This document shows, in pieces, positions 1 to 7,097 of a stretch of DNA of 12,840 bases (position 1 is its first letter; each line of letters begins with the position of its first letter). The stretch spans positions 1 to 12,840 of the forward strand of contig JAGLGG010000250.1 of assembly GCA_023144145.1 (NCBI GenBank), written 5' to 3'. Source of the DNA: Anaerolineales bacterium. GTDB lineage: Bacteria; Chloroflexota; Anaerolineae; Anaerolineales; E44-bin32. The position numbers and the translations under genes are program-made. The notes under the pieces are model-generated. The model was not told the DNA's origin and did no database searches. It saw only the letters and a program-made list of their open reading frames with translations.

Positions 1-226
1 TCCTGGATGTCCTCCAACTCCTCAGGCACTGTTGCATGGTCTTATAGCAATGCAGAAGAAGATAGATGGTCAATCCGTTCTTGACGTCAAGTGGTATCGA
101 CCGGGGACTACCGAGGCAATCCCCATTCCAATCTTAGGGCCCGATTTGATCGATCCAAGGGATTTTGAGCCAAGAGTAGTTGAAGAGAAAGAAGCAGAGC
201 TATCCGAACCTATCTCGAAAGAGTGA
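1..226 (+). CDS. nuoB: NADH-quinone oxidoreductase subunit B, C-terminal end (partial)
   Basis: This is the last 74 codons of NuoB; the 5' part lies outside the window and the frame begins at base 2. NuoB carries the terminal N2 [4Fe-4S] cluster of respiratory complex I, which passes electrons to quinone. The fragment opens with PGCPPTPQALLHGL, the family's conserved end-of-domain motif; its Cys is one of the N2 ligands. After the motif comes a helix (IAMQKKIDGQ) and an acidic tail of about 45 residues ending EPISKE, longer than in many NuoB proteins. The stop is TGA at 224-226, and nuoCD starts 29 bases downstream on the same strand. The identity is firm from the motif and the neighbour; the other cluster ligands cannot be seen. 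Confidence 0.92.
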   Translation, partial: PGCPPTPQALLHGLIAMQKKIDGQSVLDVKWYRPGTTEAIPIPILGPDLIDPRDFEPRVVEEKEAELSEPISKE

Positions 227-255
227 AGTGAGAGACTCCGTTCATTGAGGATGCG

Positions 256-2022
256 ATGGCAGAAAATGCGGATTTAGGTGAAGCTCAGGAACAAGCAGAA
301 GATCAAATTGTTGAAAAGTTCAAGGGTGTGGTTTCGCCAGACGATCGACAAGGGTATGAGGGTTATTTAGTCCAGGCTGAGCATTTAATCGATTTTGCCG
401 AGAAGATTAAGGATGATCTTGGTTATGATTATCTTTCATCAGTAACTGGCGTAGATTACTTGCCCGATGAAATGATGGAAGTTGTCTACCATACCTATCA
501 ATCCACTGGTGGCCCCGCGCTTGTGTTCAAGGTCCAAGTTCCGAGAGACAATCCAGAAGTACCATCCCTGGTTTCGGTTTATCCTGGCGCAGACTTTCAG
601 GAAAGGGAGGCCTGGGATTTATTGGGCATTCGTTTCCTGGATCACCCCAACTTGCAGAGAATTCTCCTATGGGAGGGTTTTGAGGGGCACCCGCTCCGAA
701 AAGACTGGCAAGAAACATTTTTCGAAGAAGAGACGAAACCATTCAAAAATCGATGGCCAGAAGGCCAGGTATACAGGATTGAGGACAACGTTCCCCTTGG
801 AAAAAACGTTACATTTCCTGAGGGGTTTAATGCGGAACAGTGGACCCCCGAAGCCGATAAATTGATCTATGCTGGGACGGCAAAGTTTTCGGAAACTTCT
901 GGCTCGAACGGCCGGAATTTGGAGACCGACTATGTAGTAGTGAACCTTGGACCTCAACATCCTTCAACACATGGTGTTTTTCGTATGGTGGCAACCTTAG
1001 ATGGTGAGAGCATTGTCGATCTGCAGCCCGTGGTGGGTTACCTGCATAGAAATCATGAAAAGATTGGTGAGCGAAACACCTACATCATGAACATGCCCTA
1101 TACCGACCGCCTGGATTACATCTGTTCCATGAGCAACAACTTCGGTTATGCGCTGGCGGTTGAAAAACTGATGGGCATCAAACCCCCAGAACGGACTGAG
1201 TATATCCGTGTGATGATGGCTGAGCTCACGCGAGTTGTAAATCACTTGTGGGCCATCGGATTTTTACTCAATGATCTAGGAGCCTTTTTTACCCCCGCGT
1301 TGTACGCGATCAACGAAAGGGAACTCGTCCTCGACGTGTTCGAGGCCGTCGCAGGCTCACGGATGATGTGTAATTACCTCCGATTTGGAGGCGTTGCTCG
1401 AGATCTTCCAGAGGGTGTATTAGAGATAATTGATGAGCTCGTGAACGAGCGATTACCCCGGCGTGTCGAAGAGCTCGAGGTTTATCTTTCTGACAATGAG
1501 ATCGTTCGAGCACGTGGAATTGGTGTAGGCGTTCTTTCCGCTGAAGACGCAATTGCATATACAACTGGTGGACCGATCCTACGCGCTTCAGGCGTGCCTT
1601 ATGATGTTCGCAGGGCAGACCCGTATTCGATCTATGACCGACTGGATTTTGATGTCGCCGTGCGCTACAACGGGGACGTCTATGATCGCTACTTGATCCG
1701 GATCGATGAGATCTGGGAGAGCATTAAAATCCTAAAGCAGGTGGTTCGTGATATTCCCGAGGGTGAGATTCAGACCGGAAAATCACAATATCAAGTGAGA
1801 GTACCAGCGGGCGAAGCCTACGGCCGGGTTGAAAATCCGAAAGGCGAGTTGGGTTTCTACGTGGTTTCAGATGGTAAGCCGAATCCCTGGAGATATCATA
1901 TCCGGGCGCCATCCTTTATCAACCTTACCGCTCTAGAAAAGATGTGCAAAGGACAGAAAATTGCAGATGCCGTGGCGATTTTAGGTTCAATTGACATCGT
2001 CCTCGGCGAAACAGATCGATAA
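256..2022 (+). CDS. nuoCD: NADH-quinone oxidoreductase subunit C/D fusion
   Basis: This single 588-residue frame joins two complex I subunits that form the peripheral arm next to the quinone site. Residues about 15-180 are NuoC (30-kDa type), with the signature QEREAWDLLGIRF, then HPNLQRILLWEGFEGHPLRKDW at about 115-151. A linker at about 180-220 leads to NuoD (49-kDa type) at about 225-588. NuoD shows NLGPQHPSTHGVFR (230-243, containing the quinone-site His), GYLHRNHEKIGE (261-272), PYTDRLDY with the conserved quinone-site Tyr (about 288), and the family's C-terminal ending GSIDIVLGETDR. The length matches the E. coli NuoCD fusion (about 600); many bacteria keep the two genes apart. The start is ATG 256 with GAGG at 247-250. 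nuoB lies just upstream and nuoI 45 bases downstream. No frame break is seen across the fusion. Confidence 0.98.
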   Translation: MAENADLGEAQEQAEDQIVEKFKGVVSPDDRQGYEGYLVQAEHLIDFAEKIKDDLGYDYLSSVTGVDYLPDEMMEVVYHTYQSTGGPALVFKVQVPRDNPEVPSLVSVYPGADFQEREAWDLLGIRFLDHPNLQRILLWEGFEGHPLRKDWQETFFEEETKPFKNRWPEGQVYRIEDNVPLGKNVTFPEGFNAEQWTPEADKLIYAGTAKFSETSGSNGRNLETDYVVVNLGPQHPSTHGVFRMVATLDGESIVDLQPVVGYLHRNHEKIGERNTYIMNMPYTDRLDYICSMSNNFGYALAVEKLMGIKPPERTEYIRVMMAELTRVVNHLWAIGFLLNDLGAFFTPALYAINERELVLDVFEAVAGSRMMCNYLRFGGVARDLPEGVLEIIDELVNERLPRRVEELEVYLSDNEIVRARGIGVGVLSAEDAIAYTTGGPILRASGVPYDVRRADPYSIYDRLDFDVAVRYNGDVYDRYLIRIDEIWESIKILKQVVRDIPEGEIQTGKSQYQVRVPAGEAYGRVENPKGELGFYVVSDGKPNPWRYHIRAPSFINLTALEKMCKGQKIADAVAILGSIDIVLGETDR

Positions 2023-2067
2023 GACACTAACCTGAGAAGAAATTCACGAGAAAGGAACGAGGACAGG

Positions 2068-2688
2068 ATGTATGGTAGCGGAATAATCAAAGGTCTCAGA
2101 GTCACTTTTCGACATTTCGTTGAGACGTATATTGACGATATTCGTTGGCTCGGAAAGCGCTATTATAATGATGAGGCTTTTAAAGCTCGTCAGGGCCCGA
2201 AAGCAACCGGGATCTTCACAGTCCAGTACCCTGAAGAAAAGCTGATAATTCCGGAGGAATTCCGATTTATTCCCTTCCTGATCTATGAAGAGACTGAGGA
2301 TGGTGACCGGCTTGATAGATGTACGTCATGTGGAATTTGTGCAAAAGTATGCCCTCCTCAGTGCATCTGGATTGTGCGGTCGAATGATCCCGACACCGGA
2401 CGTCCCATTCCGTCTCCCACTGAGTTTTTCATTGACATTGACATTTGCATGAATTGTGGTCTTTGTGCCGAGTATTGCCCCTTTGATGCGATAAAAATGG
2501 ATCATGACTTTGAGTTGGCAACGTACAATCGACTTGACAATCACATCCTAAATAAGGAAAAACTTTCCAGACCTGAGGCATATTACGCATCTATTCGACC
2601 ACAGAATTACAAGCTGGAGCAAGAAGCCAGAGCAGCAAAAGAAGCTGCAAAGGCGGAAAGAAAAGCCAAGAAAACGCTGGAAGCATAG
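2068..2688 (+). CDS. nuoI: NADH-quinone oxidoreductase subunit I, 2[4Fe-4S] ferredoxin-like
   Basis: NuoI carries clusters N6a and N6b, which relay electrons towards N2 in NuoB. Two 4Fe-4S motifs are visible: CTSCGICAKVCPPQC (Cys 85, 88, 91, 95, with an additional Cys 99) and CMNCGLCAEYCP (Cys 127, 130, 133, 137). They are separated by the usual insert of about 30 residues. The N-terminus GIIKGLRVTFRHFV matches the amphipathic, membrane-apposed helix of the family. The C-terminal tail, about 185-206, is Ala/Lys/Glu-rich and probably helical or coiled coil; it is an extension past the core. The start is ATG 2068 with GAGGA at 2059-2063. In the usual order nuoE, F, G and H lie between nuoD and nuoI; here nuoI follows nuoCD directly and no nuoJ-N follow. 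A generic ferredoxin is unlikely given the context. Confidence 0.93.
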   Translation: MYGSGIIKGLRVTFRHFVETYIDDIRWLGKRYYNDEAFKARQGPKATGIFTVQYPEEKLIIPEEFRFIPFLIYEETEDGDRLDRCTSCGICAKVCPPQCIWIVRSNDPDTGRPIPSPTEFFIDIDICMNCGLCAEYCPFDAIKMDHDFELATYNRLDNHILNKEKLSRPEAYYASIRPQNYKLEQEARAAKEAAKAERKAKKTLEA

Positions 2689-2732
2689 TCATTTCGTATC
2701 CGTATTTACATCAGAAGGTTGAAAAGGAAGGA

Positions 2733-3107
2733 GTGCATGTGTATCAGAGTGACACTGAAATCCTTTTCCCCATGCGCGTGGTGCCAAGCTTAGTTGAATT
2801 GCGTGGGAAAAATTGGAGACATCTCGTAAGTGATGTGCTTGGCGAACCAGAAGCATCTTTGGATCAACTTGCCTTTAGTTTGTTGCTAATTCGATTGAGT
2901 GGGTGTCTAACATGTCATACGGACTCTTACCGGGCAATGCGAGGTTGTACGGTATGCGCGACACAAGTGATTAAACGGTTCAAAGGTGATGATCAAGAAC
3001 TAGTGTCGTACTTTAAGCGTGCAAAAGGGGATATTCAGCGATACATGCGCGTGGATAAGGGCAATGGGCAAATGCATAATTTTGGATTAATGAAAGGTAG
3101 TAAATGA
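2733..3107 (+). CDS. Conserved-looking four-cysteine protein, function unknown
   Basis: I do not recognise a named family. The 124-residue product is soluble, with no signal peptide or membrane segment. Its main feature is Cys58-x2-Cys61-x10-Cys72-x2-Cys75 (SGCLTCH then RGCTVC), a paired CxxC arrangement able to bind zinc or an Fe-S cluster. CLTCH formally fits the haem c motif, but the protein has no export signal, so a cytochrome is unlikely. The C-terminal third is basic (KRFKGDD, YFKRAKGD). The start is GTG at 2733; an alternative GTG two codons later, at 2739, has better spacing from AAGGAAGGAG (2723-2732). The stop overlaps the mrp start as ATGA (3104-3107), so the two are probably translationally coupled. 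Inference: a metal or Fe-S accessory protein working with Mrp and complex I. Confidence 0.8.
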   Translation: MHVYQSDTEILFPMRVVPSLVELRGKNWRHLVSDVLGEPEASLDQLAFSLLLIRLSGCLTCHTDSYRAMRGCTVCATQVIKRFKGDDQELVSYFKRAKGDIQRYMRVDKGNGQMHNFGLMKGSK

Positions 3108-4183
3108 GTAATAGTGTTTCAAAAGAAGAGGTACTAAACGCGCTTAGTAAGGTTCAGGATCCAGAGCTTCACAAGGATCTGGTAAGTCTGGGAATGATTA
3201 AAGATCTGAAGATCAAAGACAACAATGTGGAATTCACAATCGAGCTGACTACTCCAGCTTGCCCCCTCCGTGACAAAATTAAAAAGGATTCAACTGAGGC
3301 TGTAAATGCCATCCCGGGTGTTGCGACCGTAGATATTAATATGTCAGCCAACGTGCCTCATGATGGACGCGCGAGAGGTCTTATTCAAAAACCGATTCGG
3401 AATGCAATTGCAGTTGCATCTGGTAAGGGCGGGGTAGGCAAAAGCACGGTCGCCGTCAACATATCCGTGGCGTTGGCCAATGCTGGGGCTCGAGTAGGAT
3501 TGTTAGACGCGGATATTTATGGCCCGAACGTTCCGACAATGATGGGGGTCAATAAACTACCGCCATCTCAAAACGAGCGCATTATTCCCGCTGAAGCACA
3601 TGGCATTAAGTTAATGTCAATCGGGTTTTTAGTCCCTGAAGGGCAGCCATTGATCTGGCGAGGACCGATGCTGCATTCTGCTATCCGACAATTCATCACC
3701 GATGTGGATTGGGGTGAGTTGGATTACTTGGTCATTGACCTTCCGCCTGGCACCGGCGATGCGCAATTAAGCCTGGCACAATCCATCCCACTCTCCGGAG
3801 GCATCATCATTACGCTTCCACAAAAAGTATCGCTTGAGGATGCTCGGCGCGGATTAGAGATGTTCCGCAGCATGAACGTCCCCATTCTTGGGATAGTGGA
3901 GAATATGAGCTTCCTTACACTTCCTGATGGGAGTACGCTGGACGTCTTTGGCCAAGGCGGAGGCGAGAAATTGGCAGCTGATGCGAAGGTTGATTTCATA
4001 GGATCAATCCCGATGGATCCAATCGTCAGAGAAAGCGGTGACAATGGCGTCCCTATCGTAATTTCACATCCATCTTCTCAGGTGGCTGATGCACTAGTTG
4101 AAATAACTAAGAAAATAGCCGCTAAAGTCAGCGTTATCGCGAAGGAAAGTTCCGGTATTATCCCAATTGAAATGATCGATTGA
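3104..4183 (+). CDS. mrp: Mrp/ApbC-type P-loop ATPase, Fe-S cluster carrier family, lacking the CxxC
   Basis: This is a 359-residue member of the Mrp/NBP35 branch of the MinD-like ATPases; characterised members load Fe-S clusters onto target proteins. Residues 1-85 are a DUF59/MIP18 domain with its conserved Cys in TTPACPL (Cys53). The ATPase domain follows: deviant Walker A SGKGGVGKST (106-115), LLDADIYGPNVPTMMG (133-148) and Walker B-like VIDLPPGTGD (210-219). The conserved ENMSF (266-270) is normally followed by a CxxC that ligates the bridging cluster. Here the sequence is LTLPDGSTLDVFGQGGG with no cysteine, and Cys53 is the only Cys in the protein. Mrp variants without CxxC occur in other phyla (cyanobacteria, from memory), so this need not be a dead protein. 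It overlaps the upstream four-Cys gene by 4 bases. Cluster carriage by this protein itself is therefore uncertain. Confidence 0.95.
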   Translation: MSNSVSKEEVLNALSKVQDPELHKDLVSLGMIKDLKIKDNNVEFTIELTTPACPLRDKIKKDSTEAVNAIPGVATVDINMSANVPHDGRARGLIQKPIRNAIAVASGKGGVGKSTVAVNISVALANAGARVGLLDADIYGPNVPTMMGVNKLPPSQNERIIPAEAHGIKLMSIGFLVPEGQPLIWRGPMLHSAIRQFITDVDWGELDYLVIDLPPGTGDAQLSLAQSIPLSGGIIITLPQKVSLEDARRGLEMFRSMNVPILGIVENMSFLTLPDGSTLDVFGQGGGEKLAADAKVDFIGSIPMDPIVRESGDNGVPIVISHPSSQVADALVEITKKIAAKVSVIAKESSGIIPIEMID

Positions 4184-4251
4184 AAATAGGGAGAAATGAG
4201 AAAAAATCACGTCGATGATATTGTTTGAAGAAATTGTGGTTAAATAGATAA

Positions 4252-4271
4252 GGGGCCGAAGACTCGGTCCT
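4252..4271 (+). terminator. Possible weak terminator hairpin after mrp
   Basis: GGGGCCGA (4252-4259) pairs with TCGGTCCT (4264-4271), including two G-T pairs, across an AGAC loop. Only a short T stretch follows (4271-4273). It lies about 70 bases after the mrp stop. It could end the nuo-mrp transcript, but without a proper T tract this is a weak call. Confidence 0.3.
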
Positions 4272-4287
4272 TTGGCAGCTTTCGATT

Positions 4288-4324
4288 AACTGCGCAATTA
4301 TGGGCATAATAAAATCCTGCAGTT
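4288..4324 (+). promoter_or_regulatory. Nested inverted repeat upstream of ricT
   Basis: Outer arms AACTGC (4288-4293) and GCAGTT (4319-4324) are perfectly complementary and enclose a second perfect inverted repeat, ATTATG-GG-CATAAT (4297-4310). The right inner arm, CATAAT, also resembles a -10 box. The element ends 21 bases before the ricT ATG, within or next to its likely 5' leader. It may be an operator or a leader hairpin that affects ribosome access. The pairing is seen directly; the function is inferred. Confidence 0.4.
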
Positions 4325-4345
4325 GGTGTTTCAAAGGTATTCGTA

Positions 4346-5263
4346 ATGCGACATAAACCCGATCGACGGATCCTCGGCATCCGATTTCAAACCATAGGAA
4401 AGCTTTACCATTTTTCTTTTCCCCCCGAACAAGATATCCGGTCGGGCGATTTTGTTATTGTCTCTACCAGTCGTGGTAAGGAGATGGGCCAGGTCGTCAC
4501 AGTTTTAGAGCGGGGGCATAAGAAGAAAAATGGGAGGATCAAACCGATAGAGCGGCGCGCAACCCCCCAAGATTTGGTACTGCGCCGAATGTGGCAAAGA
4601 CGAGAACTTGAGGCAATGATCAACTGCCGTGCCAAGGCGGCTGAGCTTGGCTTTCAAGCAATTAAAATTACTAAAGCTGAATATTCCTACGATGGCTCGC
4701 GCTTAATGTTTCTCTACTCCAGTGAGGGGGACGACAAGATTAACCTTAATCCGCTCCAAAAGGAGATGAAGCGCTCCCATCGGAAGGCCAAGATTGAATT
4801 TCGTCACATTGGCCCTCGAGATGTCTCGAAAATACTGGGAGGGATGGGGGCTTGTGGTCTGGTAGAGCGTTGTTGCTCGATGTTTCTTTCAGAGTTCAGC
4901 CCAATTTCAATTCGAATGGCCAAAGCACAAGGGATTTCACTTAATCCGCAAGAGATTACGGGCATGTGCGGAAGGCTTCGCTGCTGTTTGATATATGAGT
5001 ATGAGCAATATGTGGAAGCGAGGAAAAAACTACCCAAGAAAAAGAAGCGCGTTGTGACACCTCTAGGGGAGGGCAAGGTCATTGATGTACTGCCTTTGAA
5101 GGAAGCGGTCATTGTCGCCTTTGAAGATGGCAAGCGGATTGAGTTTTTGAAGGATGAAATACAACCTTATGAGGAACTCAAAGCTCTGGAGCAGAAAGCG
5201 AGTGCGCCTTGTGATCGGCATAAGGAGGGTGGTTGTAATTGTAAGGACAAAGGGTCTGACTGA
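4346..5263 (+). CDS. ricT: PSP1-domain protein RicT (YaaT)-like
   Basis: A 305-residue member of the PSP1/RicT family. In Bacillus, RicT acts with RicA and RicF in an Fe-S-containing complex that influences mRNA processing by RNase Y. The N-terminal half has the PSP1 fold start (ILGIRFQTIGKLYHF; GDFVIVSTSRGKEMGQV at about 34-50). The cysteine region has GMGACGLVERCC (Cys170, 176, 177), then the diagnostic SIRMAKAQGISLNPQEITG (188-206) and MCGRLRCC (Cys208, 213, 214). Compared from memory with the usual CGRxLCC, this CGLVERCC has one extra residue between the Cys positions. A lysine-rich stretch (227-235) precedes a C-terminal region ending in a Cys-containing tail (Cys289, 297, 299). The start is ATG 4346 with AAAGG at 4333-4337. 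Its direct role in this phylum is unknown. Confidence 0.93.
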   Translation: MRHKPDRRILGIRFQTIGKLYHFSFPPEQDIRSGDFVIVSTSRGKEMGQVVTVLERGHKKKNGRIKPIERRATPQDLVLRRMWQRRELEAMINCRAKAAELGFQAIKITKAEYSYDGSRLMFLYSSEGDDKINLNPLQKEMKRSHRKAKIEFRHIGPRDVSKILGGMGACGLVERCCSMFLSEFSPISIRMAKAQGISLNPQEITGMCGRLRCCLIYEYEQYVEARKKLPKKKKRVVTPLGEGKVIDVLPLKEAVIVAFEDGKRIEFLKDEIQPYEELKALEQKASAPCDRHKEGGCNCKDKGSD

Positions 5264-5299
5264 GGGCGATGACAATTAGGGGAAAGCTGGGCTAAATTT

Positions 5300-5327
5300 T
5301 TGTGTGCTGTCTGCCCTTCAATATAAT
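5300..5327 (+). promoter_or_regulatory. Candidate sigma-70-type promoter for the S51-like/BtuF-like pair
   Basis: A perfect -10 TATAAT (5322-5327) follows TTGTGT (5300-5305; three of six consensus bases) with a 16-bp spacer. It lies in the ricT-downstream gap, about 150 bases before the chosen start of the next gene. The predicted transcript would begin near 5334 and include the hairpin at 5363-5390. Confidence 0.45.
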
Positions 5328-5362
5328 TCCACACGAATTTATTAAACCTATGGAATGATGCC

Positions 5363-5390
5363 TATCAACCTCTCTACGAGAAGGTTGATA
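5363..5390 (+). promoter_or_regulatory. Strong leader hairpin upstream of the S51-like gene
   Basis: TATCAACCT (5363-5371) pairs perfectly with AGGTTGATA (5382-5390); the 10-base interior can add CTC/GAG pairs. No T tract follows, so it is not a standard terminator. It lies downstream of the candidate promoter and 84 bases before the ATG at 5475, which places it in the 5' leader. It could be an RNA control element or a dimeric-repressor operator. The pairing is seen directly; the role is unknown. Confidence 0.5.
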
Positions 5391-5474
5391 TTGACCTATG
5401 TGTATACTACAGATAGCTGCGATCTGAGCCGTAAATCTGCTTGCAGTTGCATCCTGGAAACTCAAAGAGGGCGA

Positions 5475-6137
5475 ATGAATGGGGTTGGAGATCTGTTCCG
5501 TCGAATAGAAGGGGATGGATGGTTGGTCGTAGCAGACCGATTACCTTCCATGGAAGGGGAATTTGCGGCATTAGGTGAAAGGGTGATCAACCATGTGGAT
5601 ATTTCCTATTCACCCTTTTGTATCTTCGTAGATGAGGAAATTGAGCCTTCCACTTCGGCATTCATAGATGACATCGATGCTTTATTTGGTGTAAGTGTAG
5701 AGAGGCTAAGGTTGAGTGAAGCCCAGTATGTTGAAACTGCTCAGCCAGGCCTCTATATACTTTCAGGTGGGACGGAATCAGATTGGATTAACGTATTAGG
5801 GACCTCTCTGTTTGGGGAAGCTCTGAAGAAAGCTTTGCTTGAGGGTGCTTTGATTATTGCTGTAAACGCTGCGGCCTCGGCACTGGGATCATGGGTTCTG
5901 GAACGGGAAGGGCCGAGTGCTGTAGAAGGATTAAATTGGCTGCCAGGAGCGATCGTGCTTCCATGGTTAGATGATCCTGCTAACTCCGATCACGTTCGAT
6001 CGCTGCTCTCACTCAACGATCAACTCTATGCGCTTGGGATAGCGGATGGCAAAATGTTTGCATTTGGACCCGAGGGGCAGGTGGAAATTTGGGGCAATGA
6101 TGCACCTACGCTTGTTCTTGGGGTAGGGTGGCGCTAA
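5475..6137 (+). CDS. Peptidase S51/cyanophycinase-like protein with degenerate active site
   Basis: The 220-residue product resembles the class I amidotransferase-like fold of cyanophycinase and dipeptidase E (peptidase S51), recognised from motif order. GLYILSGGTESDWINVLGT (92-110) matches the family's 'gifftGGdQ..l...l.gT'. ALLEGALIIAVNAAASALG (120-138) matches 'a...G.viaGtSAGAa.mg'. GLNWLPGAIV (152-161) and ALGIADGKMFAFGPEG (186-201) match 'GLGLLPG' and the 'GIGIDE.TAL...g' strand pair. The catalytic Ser of G-x-S-A-G is replaced by Asn131, and the usual His after the LPG strand is replaced (VLPWLDD), so hydrolase activity is doubtful. ATG 5475 is chosen for its purine-rich site AAAGAGGG (5464-5471); an upstream in-frame ATG would run through the hairpin at 5363-5390. 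The gene overlaps the next one as TAATG. Confidence 0.72.
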   Translation: MNGVGDLFRRIEGDGWLVVADRLPSMEGEFAALGERVINHVDISYSPFCIFVDEEIEPSTSAFIDDIDALFGVSVERLRLSEAQYVETAQPGLYILSGGTESDWINVLGTSLFGEALKKALLEGALIIAVNAAASALGSWVLEREGPSAVEGLNWLPGAIVLPWLDDPANSDHVRSLLSLNDQLYALGIADGKMFAFGPEGQVEIWGNDAPTLVLGVGWR

Positions 6138-7018
6138 TGTTTGATTCAGAGACCATTCTAATTGAATTTGCCAACCCGCCTGGAAGAGTCGTTAGCCTTG
6201 TCCCTTCAATGACTGAAAGCTTGATTACATTCGATCTGGCTCCCTCGCTAGTTGGGGTAACTGATTTCTGTGAAATTCCAGACGAGTTGGAAATTCAATT
6301 GGAGCGAGTAGGGGGGACGAAAACGCTTGACCAATCTAAAATCCTGGCACTCAAACCAGACCTGATTATCGCAAATCGAGAGGAAAATGACCGCAAGGTG
6401 ATTGAGGCTCTGGTGGCGGAAGATCTTATGGTTTGGTTGACCTTTCCCCAAACTGTCGCACAAGCTATTCAGGATCTTAGGCATTTGGTGCGATTGTTCC
6501 AAATCGAACGGGATGTGGGCCAGCGAATTGATACGTTGGAACGTATTCTGGAATGGACAACACTTGTGGAACCAGAACCCACTCGTTCGAAATACTTCTG
6601 TCCAATATGGTTAGCTGAAGGACGAGAATGGTGGATGACATTCAACGCAGAAACGTTTGCAAGCGATCTTCTTTCTTGTTGTGGGGGTAGAAATGTCTTT
6701 GCAGATAGGGTTAGAAAATATCCCCTTCCTGCAGATCTGGGTTTTGAGGATGCGATCGATCCTGAAGAGAAGGACACGCGCTACCCGCGAGTATCCACAA
6801 ACGAGATTGTCCAAGCAAAACCCGACATCATCTTGCTACCCAATGAGCCGTATCCTTTCGGAGAGGATCACTTGGAGATTTGTAAGCAGCTGATGAAAGA
6901 TACCCCTGCTGCTGAATCAGGATCTATTTTTCTTGTTGATGGCCACCTTATCACCTGGCATGGGGTTCGAATTGCTGAAGCCCTGGCAGAACTTCCGCGG
7001 TACTTCAAATCCGTGTGA
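6137..7018 (+). CDS. BtuF-like helical-backbone metal/cobalamin binding protein, no signal peptide
   Basis: A 293-residue protein of the Fe/B12 periplasmic-binding superfamily (COG0614-like). It opens with RVVSLVPSMTESL (about 17-29), then VGVTDFCEIP, VGGTKTLDQSKILALKPDLI and a long bridging helix; the second lobe has LLSCCGGRNVFAD, ILLPNEPYPF and FLVDGHLITWHG, all typical of these bilobed receptors. Exported homologues deliver cobalamin or siderophores to an ABC transporter. This one begins directly with MFDSETILIEF and has neither a signal peptide nor a lipobox, and no BtuC/BtuD permease or ATPase lies nearby, so it is probably cytoplasmic. ATG 6137 overlaps the previous stop (TAATG); a GTG three codons earlier is a less likely start. 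The ligand is unknown. Tight coupling suggests a joint role with the S51-like protein. Confidence 0.85.
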   Translation: MFDSETILIEFANPPGRVVSLVPSMTESLITFDLAPSLVGVTDFCEIPDELEIQLERVGGTKTLDQSKILALKPDLIIANREENDRKVIEALVAEDLMVWLTFPQTVAQAIQDLRHLVRLFQIERDVGQRIDTLERILEWTTLVEPEPTRSKYFCPIWLAEGREWWMTFNAETFASDLLSCCGGRNVFADRVRKYPLPADLGFEDAIDPEEKDTRYPRVSTNEIVQAKPDIILLPNEPYPFGEDHLEICKQLMKDTPAAESGSIFLVDGHLITWHGVRIAEALAELPRYFKSV

Positions 7019-7097
7019 GCAGGGTATCGAAAAGAAAATTGTTGAGGGGCTGTCCCAAAGGGCATCAGATGCACTATCGTTTTGCCCGAAACAGGGC

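Noticed and set aside
2904..2918. CLTCH in the 124-residue protein as a haem c site
   Set aside because: There is no signal peptide or membrane anchor, and a second CxxC pair nearby makes zinc or Fe-S binding more likely.
5273..5300. Terminator directly after ricT (imperfect AATTAG/CTAAATT stem before ATTTTT)
   Set aside because: The pairing is short, interrupted and AU-rich, too weak to call.
5355..5474. A 40-codon N-terminal extension of the S51-like gene from the ATG at 5355
   Set aside because: It runs through a perfect hairpin, has no family similarity, and the ATG at 5475 has its own ribosome site.
7044..7060. GAGGGGCTGTCCCAAAG as an insertion-sequence end
   Set aside because: It resembles some IS termini from memory, but no matching opposite end or transposase remnant is present in the window.
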